From assembly GCA_024276425.1 (NCBI GenBank), contig JAJRXF010000115.1, forward strand, positions 1-32,780: a stretch of 32,780 bases of DNA, read 5' to 3'. Each line of letters opens with the position of its first letter. Position 1 is the first letter of the stretch. This document shows, piece after piece, positions 1-7,989 of this stretch. The position numbers and the translations under genes were made by a program. The notes under the pieces were generated by a model, which searched no databases, was not told the origin of the DNA, and saw only the letters and a program-made list of their open reading frames with translations. Source of the stretch: Actinomycetes bacterium. GTDB taxonomy: Bacteria > Actinomycetota > Acidimicrobiia > Acidimicrobiales > SZUA-35.

Positions 1-58
1 ATGTGTGACTACGGTATGGCGAACATGCAGAGACAAGACGTGCAAAGGAGCACTCCCT

Positions 59-961
59 GTGTCGCAGACTTTACGAGTTGTTCAGCTCAATATCGGATCC
101 CTCATCGAGCCTGATTGGGAAACCCGTAGGCACGAGGTGGTTGCTTGGCTAAACAAGCTCCGTCCCGACGTCGTATGTTTGCAAGAAGTCTGGCAGAGTG
201 ATTCCCAGGAGAACACGGCCGGGTGGATTTCTGGCCAGCTTGATCCCCATGATTCGGGCGAGGACGGTTCCTGGCATTGGGCTTTTGGTGGGTTCTCCCT
301 CGACGCTTTTGTGCCTGACTCCAGCCTGCGCTTTGGCTCAGCAGTCATCTCCCGGTGGCAAATCGATCAGCATCAAACCTGGCGCCTCCCGGTGGCCAAA
401 GGCGGATCGAAGGTTGTCACTCAGGTACCTTGGGAACTTCTCCACGTCGAGACCGCCGGCATAGACTTTTTCTCGACCCATCTGACTCCGGCCCCCACCG
501 ACGGTATGCATCGAATCGTGCAGGTGCAGGCCATTGATTCCATCATTAAGCAGGTCCGCGGAGATCGTGACGAACATAGCTTCGGAATGAGTCGTCAGGG
601 GATGCCTCCCATCTTGTGTGGCGATTTTAATGCCGAACCCGAAAGTGATGAGATTCGATTCCTGTCGTCGCTGACGCCATTAAATGGGGTGACCACCTTC
701 TATCAGGACGCCTGGAGAGTGGCTGGCGGAGACGGGCCGGGATACACCCAAGACTGGCGAGACAACCCCACGTCGGCCGAGCTAAACCTGCATCGCAAAA
801 GAATCGACTACGTCTTTGTTGGCGATGCCTTTAAGCGGAAGGCCTCAGCCGGTCGAGTTCTGGAGTCTGAGGTGGTTTTTAACACCAAGATCACTGGGGT
901 CATGGCCAGTGACCATTGGGGTCTGCGGGCGGAGATTCTTTGGCCAATGCGCCCCAGCTAG
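59..961 (+). CDS. Endonuclease/exonuclease/phosphatase-family protein
   Basis: A 300-residue protein of the metal-dependent EEP (DNase I / exonuclease III / sphingomyelinase-like) fold. Visible motifs in order are QLN near residue 10, LQEVW with the metal-binding Glu43, STHL, GDFNAEP, a DYVFV strand and a terminal SDHWGL containing the catalytic His. These are the conserved phosphodiesterase or phosphatase residues, but the substrate (DNA, lipid or sugar phosphate) cannot be told from sequence. The GTG at 59 is chosen because a strong AAAGGAG Shine-Dalgarno (44-50) lies 8 bases upstream; the frame is open back to position 5, but that extension does not look like family sequence. No signal peptide is visible, so it is probably cytoplasmic. 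Its stop overlaps the menD stop on the other strand in a shared CTAG. Confidence 0.85.
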   Translation: MSQTLRVVQLNIGSLIEPDWETRRHEVVAWLNKLRPDVVCLQEVWQSDSQENTAGWISGQLDPHDSGEDGSWHWAFGGFSLDAFVPDSSLRFGSAVISRWQIDQHQTWRLPVAKGGSKVVTQVPWELLHVETAGIDFFSTHLTPAPTDGMHRIVQVQAIDSIIKQVRGDRDEHSFGMSRQGMPPILCGDFNAEPESDEIRFLSSLTPLNGVTTFYQDAWRVAGGDGPGYTQDWRDNPTSAELNLHRKRIDYVFVGDAFKRKASAGRVLESEVVFNTKITGVMASDHWGLRAEILWPMRPS

Positions 962-2685
962 CCGGCGTCGAGGTGTTGGTCCACCGCTGCCCTCAGGTTC
1001 TCGTGGAGTTCTTGATTGGTTTGGCGGTTGGACTTGGCCACCATGACTCGGAGGCCACTCACGATGAGGTCCCCTCGACCGTCCCAGGAGAAGGATTGCA
1101 GCCCATGGGCCTGAAGTAGTTCGGCCAAGTCTGTCCCGTGGGGGGTACCAAAGAGTTGCTCGTATTGATCCGATTCGAGGAGTTCTTTTTGGGGCAGGAA
1201 GGAAAAGATCCCTCCTCCATCGTTGTCTGTGACCGCGATGGTGAGGTCGATCTGGCGGTCCCGTAACCCAATTAGAGCGGTGCTGTCGTGAAGGAAGGCG
1301 ACGTCGCCAATCAGGCAAATGGTTGGCACTCCGGTGAGGGCGATTCCGATGGCGGTGGAGATAACTCCGTCGATGCCGTTGGCCCCGCGATTGGCGTAGA
1401 CCGCCAAATCATTACGATTCTCGCCATACCACTCGAGGTCTCGTACGGGCATCGAGGAAGAAACAACCAGGGCCCCACCGGGGGGAACAGAGTGGAGGCA
1501 CGAACGGGCTATCTCGGGTTCGCTTGTCTGGTGGCTGGTCTCAAGGATTTGTCGAATGGCCTGGTTGGCTAATTGGTCAGACCTGGTCCACGAATCGTTC
1601 CAGGCTATGACCTCTGGACTCGCAATGACGTTGGAGCGCAAGGCTTGATTGGCGGCGGTCATTAGGTTGATCTCAGGTAGATAGGCGGGAGCTACGGCCT
1701 CGGGGTTGATGCGCCGACCCCAGGGTACGCCGGAAACAATGGCGGCCTTGGTGGCACCAACCCATTGGCTGACCGCTTTGCTGGCCAGAGTTTCGCCCAG
1801 CCGAACGATGACTTCCGGCTGATGGGACCGAGCGAAGTTGGGGTTGCGAAGCAGGCTGTCGAAGTGGCGAATCGACCGTCCCGGCACTCGGCACCCCGAT
1901 CGATGGTCAGCCAGGATTGGCCAACCGAGCTTGTCGGCGAATTCGATGACTGCTTCGGGTCTGCTCTGTCCTCGACCGGCGAGAATAACTCCCCGGCGGG
2001 CGGTTCCGTCCGCGTTCAAGCATTTGGCCAGAAGTTGTGACGCCGCCAGGCCTGAAACTGCGATCTCTGAGGAAGACGGACGTCCTGGCTCTGGTAAGGG
2101 AGCCCAGGGAGCATCCTTGGCACTGGGGAGGCTGCGCGGGAGACCGACCAGCGGATCACGGAAACTGAGATTGAGATGAACGGGTCCCGGTCGGTGACCA
2201 ATGGTGTCTCGATAGGAGTCGTGAGCCAATGATCGCCAGGTCGTGGCGTCACCATCCTCGGGTGGCCCAGGCTGATAGAAGCCACGAACCGTGGCGCCAT
2301 AGAGGTCGGTCTGGTTGATTGTTTGAGGAGCCCCGACATCCCACAGTTCCGGAGGTCGGTCGGCGGTGCAAACAAGTAGGGGGATGCAGGATAGGTCGGC
2401 CTCGATTATGGCCCCATGGAAGTGAGCGGCGGCAGTTCCGCTGGTACAAAGTACAACTGCGGGCGATTTTGTGTGTAGGGCATGGCCGAGGGCAGCAAAA
2501 GCGGCCGATCGTTCATCAAGAAACACTTGCACGTCGATTGAATTGTTGGCAATCAATGCTAAGGCCATGGGAGTTGAACGAGAGCCTGGAGCGACAAATG
2601 CCGAGGTCAGACCGCAGCGAATCCATTGATCGACAAGAGTGGCGCAAAACGTTGCTGTTTCGGTTCGCGGGACCATTGGCTGCAT
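958..2685 (-). CDS. menD: 2-succinyl-5-enolpyruvyl-6-hydroxy-3-cyclohexene-1-carboxylate synthase (MenD)
   Basis: Thiamine diphosphate enzyme of menaquinone synthesis that joins 2-oxoglutarate (after decarboxylation) to isochorismate to give SEPHCHC. About 575 residues, the usual MenD length. The N-terminal VAPGSRSTP and LDERSAAFAALG segments are the MenD pyrimidine-binding region, with the conserved Glu. Near the C-terminus a GDV...DNDGGGIFSFLP stretch is the ThDP/Mg motif. The frame is open upstream to 2775, but MenD homology begins close to the ATG at 2685 or the one at 2676. The first is preferred because a TATCGT hexamer lies 6 bases before it, as expected of a leaderless mRNA. It is divergent from menH with only 28 bases between start codons, and both act in the same pathway. 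Confidence 0.95.
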   Translation of the reverse strand: MQPMVPRTETATFCATLVDQWIRCGLTSAFVAPGSRSTPMALALIANNSIDVQVFLDERSAAFAALGHALHTKSPAVVLCTSGTAAAHFHGAIIEADLSCIPLLVCTADRPPELWDVGAPQTINQTDLYGATVRGFYQPGPPEDGDATTWRSLAHDSYRDTIGHRPGPVHLNLSFRDPLVGLPRSLPSAKDAPWAPLPEPGRPSSSEIAVSGLAASQLLAKCLNADGTARRGVILAGRGQSRPEAVIEFADKLGWPILADHRSGCRVPGRSIRHFDSLLRNPNFARSHQPEVIVRLGETLASKAVSQWVGATKAAIVSGVPWGRRINPEAVAPAYLPEINLMTAANQALRSNVIASPEVIAWNDSWTRSDQLANQAIRQILETSHQTSEPEIARSCLHSVPPGGALVVSSSMPVRDLEWYGENRNDLAVYANRGANGIDGVISTAIGIALTGVPTICLIGDVAFLHDSTALIGLRDRQIDLTIAVTDNDGGGIFSFLPQKELLESDQYEQLFGTPHGTDLAELLQAHGLQSFSWDGRGDLIVSGLRVMVAKSNRQTNQELHENLRAAVDQHLDAG

Positions 2686-2691
2686 CGGGAC

Positions 2692-2697
2692 ACGATA
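2692..2697 (-). promoter_or_regulatory. Candidate -10 box of leaderless menD
   Basis: TATCGT read on the minus strand, followed by 6 bases and then the ATG at 2685. This fits TANNNT with transcription starting at the start codon. No Shine-Dalgarno is visible. Inferred from spacing only. Confidence 0.5.
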
Positions 2698-2701
2698 CGG
2701 G

Positions 2702-2707
2702 CATGAT
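2702..2707 (+). promoter_or_regulatory. Candidate -10 box of leaderless menH
   Basis: CATGAT, then 6 bases, then the GTG at 2714. It keeps the A2 and T6 of TANNNT but has C at position 1. It lies almost back to back with the menD box, so the two divergent promoters would share one DNA region. Weaker than the menD box. Confidence 0.35.
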
Positions 2708-2713
2708 TGGCTC

Positions 2714-3490
2714 GTGACCTTGCATATCGAGACCTTTGGGCTAGGACCACGGATTGTCCTCGTCCATGGCTTCACCCAAAACAGCCGGTGCTGGGGTCCG
2801 CTGCCCCGCTGGTTGGCTGCTGATCACGAGGTTGTCTTGGTCGATGCGCCGGGGCACGGCCGATCGGCCCATGACGACGCAGACCTGTTTGAAGCCGGAC
2901 GTCTGATCCTCGAGGTAGGTGGTCCTGCTACCTATGTTGGCTATTCGATGGGTGGAAGGATGTTGCTCCACGCCGCCCTGGATGAGTCAAGATCAGGGGC
3001 AAAATCAGCGGCAAATTCAGCGGCAGAGTCGCCCGTCGTTGAGCGGCTTGTCTTGATTGGAGCTACCGGCGGGATCGATGATGACGACGAACGACTGGCT
3101 CGAGCAAAGAGCGACGAACAATTGGCCAAGACGATCCACAAAAGGGGGATTGAGGCTTTTATCGATAGCTGGTTGGCCCTTCCGCTCTTTGGCGACCTGA
3201 CGCCAGAGGTGGCGGCAAGGGAAGAACGTCTTGGGAATCGACCGGAGGGGCTCGCCGCCAGCCTCCGGAATTGTGGTACCGGGTCTCAACTACCGTTGTG
3301 GGAGCAACTCCACCTGCTCGACATGGCGGTCTCCGTGCTGGTGGGGGCCGATGATCACAAGTTTGCATCACTAGCGAGTCGCTTGGTCCGCTCGATTGGG
3401 CCTAACGCCACTAGGACGGTGATTCCTGGAGGTCATGCTGTTCACCTCGTCTCACCCAAGGAGGTCTTGGCCTTCTTCCATTCCCTCTAG
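2714..3490 (+). CDS. menH: Alpha/beta hydrolase, MenH-like (SHCHC synthase)
   Basis: A 258-residue alpha/beta hydrolase, probably the enzyme that eliminates pyruvate from SEPHCHC to give SHCHC. Seen in order: VHGFTQNSRCW (oxyanion region), DAPGHGRS, the nucleophile elbow GYSMGG with Ser78, a VGADDHKF strand with the acid residue, and GGHAVH with the catalytic His241. The segment around IEAFIDSWLALPLF matches the lid region typical of MenH. The function rests on this similarity and on sitting between menD and menC. The GTG at 2714 is chosen because homology starts there; the longer frame from 2639 would run into menD. A 12-bp repeat, present three times, inserts a Ser/Ala-rich loop at about residues 95-107. 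It converges on menC. Confidence 0.85.
   Translation: MTLHIETFGLGPRIVLVHGFTQNSRCWGPLPRWLAADHEVVLVDAPGHGRSAHDDADLFEAGRLILEVGGPATYVGYSMGGRMLLHAALDESRSGAKSAANSAAESPVVERLVLIGATGGIDDDDERLARAKSDEQLAKTIHKRGIEAFIDSWLALPLFGDLTPEVAAREERLGNRPEGLAASLRNCGTGSQLPLWEQLHLLDMAVSVLVGADDHKFASLASRLVRSIGPNATRTVIPGGHAVHLVSPKEVLAFFHSL
2998..3033 (+). repeat. In-frame 12-bp tandem repeat inside menH (3 copies)
   Basis: Three consecutive 12-base units beginning GGCAAAATCAGC, GGCAAATTCAGC and GGCAGAGTCGCC, the third diverged. Each adds four residues, producing a low-complexity Ala/Ser/Lys/Asn/Glu loop between the nucleophile elbow and the next strand. Probably slippage expansion in a tolerant surface loop. Confidence 0.7.
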
Positions 3491-3500
3491 AAGAGCCATC

Positions 3501-3538
3501 TCCCCTTGTTGGCCGCGGATCCCCTTGTTGGCCGCGGA
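3501..3538. repeat. Exact 19-bp tandem duplication between menH and menC
   Basis: The 19-base unit TCCCCTTGTTGGCCGCGGA (3501-3519) is repeated without mismatch at 3520-3538 in the 59-base gap between two convergent genes. Each unit carries the palindrome CCGCGG. There is no T-tract, so a classical intrinsic terminator is not supported. Confidence 0.85.
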
Positions 3539-3549
3539 CCGAGGCACCA

Positions 3550-4626
3550 TCAAAGGACTCCGGACCAACGATAGGTGGTCATGTCCTCGATGAGGTCCTG
3601 GTCGGGTAATGGGGCAACTCCGGGAGAGTCTGGGAGCACGATCATCCCGTCACTCATCTCCAGGTCGGGCCACGGGTCATCCTTAAGCCAGCGACGAGAG
3701 GGAGAAACATCGCCAACAATATCGAGCCCATCACTGGCGGCGAACGCGGCCAGACTGTGGCGTCCGAGAGCCGATTCGAGCATGCCCCCGGCCGTTGCTG
3801 AGATACCGTTGCTTACACACCAACTAAGCAGTGCCAGTGCTCGGCTTAGACCGCCAACCCGCGGTGGCTTAATCGAAACCGCGGTGAGTGCCTTCCTTTT
3901 TACGAGTCGTTGGACTGAGGCAAGATCGGGAGCAGCCTCATCGGCAATGACGGCCACCTCACCCCGGTCTTTGAGTCGGCTCACGAGGTCGGCGGACAGA
4001 TCGGGCTGGTTGGGGGCGAAGGGCTGTTCGATGGATCGCACACCTAAATCGGCGAGGGAAACCAGTCGTTGAAGGTGGGATTGGTCGAGGGAACCGTTGG
4101 CGTCGACCTGCAGTTCTATTCCCGGGAAAGTCATCCGCAACGCGGCCGGGACTAACTCGATCTGTGAAGGGCCAATTTTGACCTTAATGCGCCGGTAGCT
4201 CTGCTTGATTAGACGGGCAGCTTCGGTTACTGATTGATCGGCGGGCATAAGCCCGATGGTGGCTCCCGCTGGGACGATGTTGGTGGCCTTACCCAACGCC
4301 TTGGCCAGGGATCGCCCTTCGCGTCGCAATCGCAGATCTAGCCGCGCCATCTCCATTGCCGCCGCAGCCATTGGTTCGGTTTCGACGCTTGGTCGGCGGT
4401 CCCCGGTGAGCGAATGAAACGACGACAGTGCCGATTCCTGGCTGTAGCCAGCATTGTTCAAGGCGCTGCATTCACCCCATCCGACCGCACCGTCCTGGGT
4501 CTGAAGGCGGATGACGACCAGCTCGCGGTTGGAGTCTTTGTTGCTTTCACGGGCGGTATTGAGGCTGGCAATTGTGGGCAAGGAGAGGAGCCGAATGTCA
4601 ATGGCGAGGGAAGAGGCTGGTAGCAC
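3550..4626 (-). CDS. menC: o-Succinylbenzoate synthase (MenC), enolase superfamily
   Basis: Dehydrates SHCHC to o-succinylbenzoate in menaquinone synthesis. The 358-residue protein has an N-terminal capping domain with the 20s loop (GWGECSALNNAGYS) and a TIM-barrel with the expected residues: KxK at K148/K150 (IKVKIG), metal ligands D175 (VDANGS), E200 (IEQPF) and D229 (ADEAAP), and K253 (SIKPPRVGG). Related enolase-superfamily members (N-acylamino acid racemase, dipeptide epimerase) share these residues, but the menD/menH neighbours make MenC the best call. The start is the GTG at 4626: no Shine-Dalgarno is present, but a TACTGT box lies 7 bases upstream. It is divergent from the MBL-fold gene, with about 60 bases between them. 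Confidence 0.9.
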   Translation of the reverse strand: MLPASSLAIDIRLLSLPTIASLNTARESNKDSNRELVVIRLQTQDGAVGWGECSALNNAGYSQESALSSFHSLTGDRRPSVETEPMAAAAMEMARLDLRLRREGRSLAKALGKATNIVPAGATIGLMPADQSVTEAARLIKQSYRRIKVKIGPSQIELVPAALRMTFPGIELQVDANGSLDQSHLQRLVSLADLGVRSIEQPFAPNQPDLSADLVSRLKDRGEVAVIADEAAPDLASVQRLVKRKALTAVSIKPPRVGGLSRALALLSWCVSNGISATAGGMLESALGRHSLAAFAASDGLDIVGDVSPSRRWLKDDPWPDLEMSDGMIVLPDSPGVAPLPDQDLIEDMTTYRWSGVL

Positions 4627-4633
4627 CGAACAA

Positions 4634-4639
4634 ACAGTA
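4634..4639 (-). promoter_or_regulatory. Candidate -10 box of leaderless menC
   Basis: TACTGT on the minus strand, a 7-base spacer, then the GTG at 4626. No ribosome binding site is visible. Confidence 0.45.
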
Positions 4640-4687
4640 ACCGAGATCGGCTGGCGTGAGTCCCGCCTGGCGCGCTAAGCAGTGTTG

Positions 4688-6031
4688 ATGGCCGACCTTG
4701 ATGATCTTTCACCTCTTGATCTTTCTACCCGAGTAATCGATGAGAGTCTGAGTGGTGTGCGGGTGAACCGAGTTGATGGTCGATTGTCCGAACTCGGTGA
4801 TGATCTGGCCATGGTCGAATCATTCTCCCATTGTGTTGCCTTTCGGACAGGGGATGGACTGGTGCTGTTCGACGCCAGTGGCAAACTCAGCGCCGAAACG
4901 GTGACGAACTCCCTTCGGTCGTGGTCAGGAGAGCGAATCGCCACCCTGGTCTACACCCACGGCCATATCGACCATGTTGGAGGCTCGGGCAATCTGGTCG
5001 CCGACAATCGCAACCGTGGATTTCGCGACCCCAGAGTCATCGGGCATGAGCAGGTGGCCAAACGATTTGCTCGCTACCGCACGACCAACGATTGGAATAT
5101 TGGGATCAACCGTCGGCAGTTTGGGGGAGCAAGGGGAGCAAGAAGCCTGATGTTGGCTCCTCCAACTGCCGACGGTGGCTCCAAGGAGTCTTCCTGGTCT
5201 CGGTTCCTCCCAGAGGATGTAGCCGAACTGACCGACACCTTTGCCACTCGCACCAGCTTTCGAGTGGGTGACTTGGATGTGGAGTTGCGTCACGCTCGGG
5301 GAGAGACCGACGACCATGCTTGGGCCTGGATCAAAGAACGGAAGACGATTTGTTCGGGAGACATGTTGATTTGGGCTTTCCCCAACGCCGGGAACCCTCA
5401 GAAAGTTCAACGCTACCCAGGAGAATGGGCGGCATCCCTGCGAGAGATGTCCTCCCTAGAACCCGAACTTATCCTCCCGGCCCATGGGCTACCAATCGCA
5501 GGCAAGGAACGGATTCGGACCGTTCTGGTGACCATTGCTGAGGTGTTGGAGCAGTTGGTGGCTGAGGTCGTCGACCTCATGAATGAGGGTGCATCCTTGG
5601 ATGAAATCGTCCATACGGTCAAGGTGCCGGAGGAGAAGTTGGCCTTGCCCTATCTGACGCCCACCTATGACGAGCCGGAGTTTGTGGTGAGAAACATCTG
5701 GCGTCTTTATGGAGGCTGGTGGAACGGCGATCCGTCAGAACTGAAGCCAGCGCCAGCCTCGGACGTAGCCAGCGAGATGGTCGGTCTGGCCGGCGGGGTT
5801 GGCAGCCTTGTGCGGCGGGCACAAGAGTTGGCCCAAAGCGAGGACCTGAGGTTGGCCTGCCATCTGGTGGAGATGGCCTCCTTGGCCGAACCGGACAATG
5901 GTGAGGTTCATGAGATTCGAGCTGCCATCTACCGACAGCGTCGAAACAAGGAGACTTCACTCATGGCCAAGGGAATCTATATGGGCGCCGTTCGTGAGTC
6001 CGAGGCCCACCTCGCTGGCCCGGACTCGTAG
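4688..6031 (+). CDS. MBL-fold metallo-hydrolase with alkylsulfatase-type dimerisation region
   Basis: A 447-residue protein. The N-terminal metallo-beta-lactamase domain shows the zinc motif THGHIDHVGG (HxHxDH), a later HARGETDDHAW, SGDML (bridging Asp) and PAHGLPI. After it, the block NIWRLYGGWWNGDPSELKPAP and the helical tail resemble the dimerisation domain of SdsA1/BDS1-type alkylsulfatases. The segment reading roughly NPQKVQRYPGEWAASLREM is typical of this subfamily. Many such proteins are annotated as alkyl sulfatases, but the substrate is not proven. No signal peptide is visible, so it is likely cytoplasmic. The ATG at 4688 is preferred over the GTG at 4682; a TAAGCA hexamer 6 bases before the ATG gives weak support for leaderless initiation. 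Confidence 0.82.
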   Translation: MADLDDLSPLDLSTRVIDESLSGVRVNRVDGRLSELGDDLAMVESFSHCVAFRTGDGLVLFDASGKLSAETVTNSLRSWSGERIATLVYTHGHIDHVGGSGNLVADNRNRGFRDPRVIGHEQVAKRFARYRTTNDWNIGINRRQFGGARGARSLMLAPPTADGGSKESSWSRFLPEDVAELTDTFATRTSFRVGDLDVELRHARGETDDHAWAWIKERKTICSGDMLIWAFPNAGNPQKVQRYPGEWAASLREMSSLEPELILPAHGLPIAGKERIRTVLVTIAEVLEQLVAEVVDLMNEGASLDEIVHTVKVPEEKLALPYLTPTYDEPEFVVRNIWRLYGGWWNGDPSELKPAPASDVASEMVGLAGGVGSLVRRAQELAQSEDLRLACHLVEMASLAEPDNGEVHEIRAAIYRQRRNKETSLMAKGIYMGAVRESEAHLAGPDS

Positions 6032-6061
6032 ACGCCGGGTCATGGGCCCCCGTGACAGAGG

Positions 6062-6067
6062 TACCCT
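6062..6067 (+). promoter_or_regulatory. Candidate -10 box of leaderless cobO (cob operon promoter)
   Basis: TACCCT, 6 bases, then the ATG at 6074. It sits in the 42-base gap after the MBL-fold gene. There is no room for a cobalamin riboswitch here and none is seen. Confidence 0.45.
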
Positions 6068-6073
6068 CGCCCA

Positions 6074-6667
6074 ATGGCACAAGAACCACCAACGAAAAAG
6101 TCCCCCAAGAGTCAAAGCTCCAGCGATGGAACCGGGTCAGAAATCACCGTTGCCTCTTCGTTGGTTTTGGTCAACACCGGTGAGGGAAAGGGCAAGTCGA
6201 CGGCCGCTTTCGGCACCCTAATGCGTGCCGTCGCTCAGGATTGGCCCAGTGCGGTTGTGCAATTCCTAAAGAGTGGCGATTGGCAAGCCGGAGAGGAAAA
6301 GATCTGCCGAGATCTGGGGGTTGATTGGTTTGTCGAGGGTGATGGGTTCACGTGGGATTCAGAAGACTTGGAGGAAAGCGAGGCATTGGCAGCGGCAGCA
6401 TGGCAAAAGGCCAAGGCCCTGATCGAGTCTGGCGACTACCGACTCGTTGTCCTCGACGAGATCAGCTATGCCATGACGTGGAGTTGGATCGAGGCCGCTG
6501 AGGTCGCAGAAACACTCCGCAATCGACCAGCCAGGACCAGTGTGATACTTACGGGCCGTGCCATGCACCCCTCGATTATCGAAGTCGCAGATACTGTGAC
6601 CGAGATGACCAACATTAAACACGCGTTTGATGCTGGCATCGTGGCCAAAAAGGGCATCGACTTCTGA
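6074..6667 (+). CDS. cobO: Cob(I)yrinic acid a,c-diamide adenosyltransferase (CobO/BtuR type)
   Basis: ATP:corrinoid adenosyltransferase that attaches the 5'-deoxyadenosyl group to cobalt of cobinamide or cobyrinic diamide. It is 197 residues, the usual length. The modified P-loop NTGEGKGKSTAAFG is at residues 34-47. LDEISYAM is the Walker B-like strand, and VILTGRAMHP and VTEMTNIKHAFDAGI are CobO/CobA/BtuR signatures. The first 25 or so residues are a polar Ser/Lys-rich tail common in this family. It is the first gene of a coupled cobO-cobU-cobS operon, and its TGA overlaps the cobU ATG by one base. Confidence 0.95.
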   Translation: MAQEPPTKKSPKSQSSSDGTGSEITVASSLVLVNTGEGKGKSTAAFGTLMRAVAQDWPSAVVQFLKSGDWQAGEEKICRDLGVDWFVEGDGFTWDSEDLEESEALAAAAWQKAKALIESGDYRLVVLDEISYAMTWSWIEAAEVAETLRNRPARTSVILTGRAMHPSIIEVADTVTEMTNIKHAFDAGIVAKKGIDF

Positions 6668-7239
6668 TGAGTTCGAGCACGCTCCTGTTGGGAGGAGCGA
6701 GATCGGGCAAGTCGCAGTTGGCGATTCATCTTGGTCAGACCACGGCTGAAGGGCTTGGGTCAAACGTGGTCGCTTTGGTGACGGCCGAACCGATCGATTC
6801 CGAAATGGAGGAACGCATCGCTCGGCATCGGGCCGAACGCCCAGCTGGGTGGTCGACGGTTGAGGCCCCCTATGATCTGGTGGAGGCAGTAGCGAAGGTT
6901 CCCCTCGACTCGGTTGTGGTCCTCGACTGCGTAACTGTCTGGCTGACAAACCTGTTGGTACGTGGTGATGCGCCTGCCTCGATTGAAGAAGAAGCCCTGG
7001 AACTGACCCATGCGTTGCTGGCCCGCCGACAGCCCACCATTGTGGTCAGCAACGAAATCGGCCTGGGGCTGGTCCCGGGGGATCCAGTGTCGCGTTCATT
7101 TAGAGATATTCAGGGTCGGGTCAATCAAGCTCTGGCTCTCCACCTCGATCACGTCTTTCTTGTGGTCGCTGGACGCCTGCTTGCTTTGCAATCGGGGCAA
7201 TCGGTGGCGAGAACGTTGGGGCCCGGGGGAGCATTGTGA
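6667..7239 (+). CDS. cobU: Adenosylcobinamide kinase / adenosylcobinamide-phosphate guanylyltransferase
   Basis: Bifunctional nucleotide-loop enzyme that phosphorylates adenosylcobinamide and transfers GMP to it. The 190-residue protein carries the P-loop GGARSGKS (9-16) and the motif around RHRAERPAGW, where His54 aligns with the guanylylated His of CobU. It also has VVLDCVTVWLTNLL and SNEIGLGLVPGDPVSRSFRDIQGRVNQ, a hallmark of the family; cobP is the synonym. It starts at the ATG that overlaps the cobO stop (TGATG) and ends overlapping the cobS GTG by 4 bases, so translation is probably coupled. Confidence 0.95.
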   Translation: MSSSTLLLGGARSGKSQLAIHLGQTTAEGLGSNVVALVTAEPIDSEMEERIARHRAERPAGWSTVEAPYDLVEAVAKVPLDSVVVLDCVTVWLTNLLVRGDAPASIEEEALELTHALLARRQPTIVVSNEIGLGLVPGDPVSRSFRDIQGRVNQALALHLDHVFLVVAGRLLALQSGQSVARTLGPGGAL

Positions 7240-7973
7240 TTGTATCCCTGCGCCACGCGCTGGCCTTCCTGACCAGGTTTCCCGTAGGCTCTCACCCTCA
7301 GGGGCAGGACGAACTAGCTAAGTCGGTGCCGTTCTTTCCAATCGTTGGCCTCCTGGTGGGAGGGCTGGGTGCTGGTGCCTTTGCTGGCGGCACCGAATTA
7401 TTCAATCCAGCCATTGGAGCGGTGTCTTGTCTACTGGTGACCGCGGCCGTCACCGGAGGACTTCATGAGGATGGCCTGGCTGACTCGATGGATGCCCTCG
7501 GTGGAGGCTGGAACCGGGAGCAGCGAATGGAGAAGTTCAAGGACTCTCGCCATGGGACTTTCGGGGTTCTAGCCCTCGTTCTGGTTTCACTGGCGAAGTT
7601 CTCGGCCCTCAACTCCTTGAGCGGCTGGTTGGCCGCAGGGGCCATCGTGGCCGCTCATGTCCTTGGCCGCTCAGCCGCCGTAGTCGCAATGGCTGTGCTG
7701 CCTGCAGCTCAAGCAGAGGGACTCAGCGCAGCCTACGGACGGTCTCTCCCCCTGAGCACCTCAGTAGCGGCCGCAGTCCTCGGTCTGGTCGTAGCGGTCA
7801 TCGTGTTTGGTATCTGGATGCTCGTCCCCATTGTGGCAGTCATAGCGACAAGTCTGATGGTTTCAGTCTGGGCCGTGACCAAGATCGGCGGTTCGACCGG
7901 TGACGTTTTAGGAGCGGTGGAACAGGCTGGGGAGTGCGCGGTACTGCTGAGCGCGGTCGCGGTCCTTCTGTAA
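7236..7973 (+). CDS. cobS: Adenosylcobinamide-GDP ribazoletransferase (cobalamin 5'-phosphate synthase)
   Basis: Integral membrane enzyme joining adenosylcobinamide-GDP with alpha-ribazole(-phosphate) to make adenosylcobalamin (phosphate). The 245-residue protein is strongly hydrophobic with several membrane segments. It contains the CobS signature GGLHEDGLADSMDALGGG followed by the KDSRHGTFG segment, which binds metal and the nucleotide. The N-terminus LRHALAFLTRFPVG is typical. The GTG start at 7236 overlaps the cobU TGA (GTGA), and a GGAG lies just upstream. cobT and cobC are not in the window, so this operon supports at least salvage of cobinamide; de novo corrin synthesis cannot be judged from here. 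Confidence 0.95.
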   Translation: MIVSLRHALAFLTRFPVGSHPQGQDELAKSVPFFPIVGLLVGGLGAGAFAGGTELFNPAIGAVSCLLVTAAVTGGLHEDGLADSMDALGGGWNREQRMEKFKDSRHGTFGVLALVLVSLAKFSALNSLSGWLAAGAIVAAHVLGRSAAVVAMAVLPAAQAEGLSAAYGRSLPLSTSVAAAVLGLVVAVIVFGIWMLVPIVAVIATSLMVSVWAVTKIGGSTGDVLGAVEQAGECAVLLSAVAVLL

Positions 7974-7989
7974 GGTCATCGGATCTTCG

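Noticed and set aside
1-114. Short frame-1 reading frame from the first base, ending at about 114
   Set aside because: Only 37 codons before the stop and overlapping the EEP gene by about 50 bases; it could be the tail of an upstream gene, but this cannot be supported.
6032-6073. Cobalamin riboswitch before cobO
   Set aside because: Only 42 bases are available and no conserved box is seen; the start looks leaderless.
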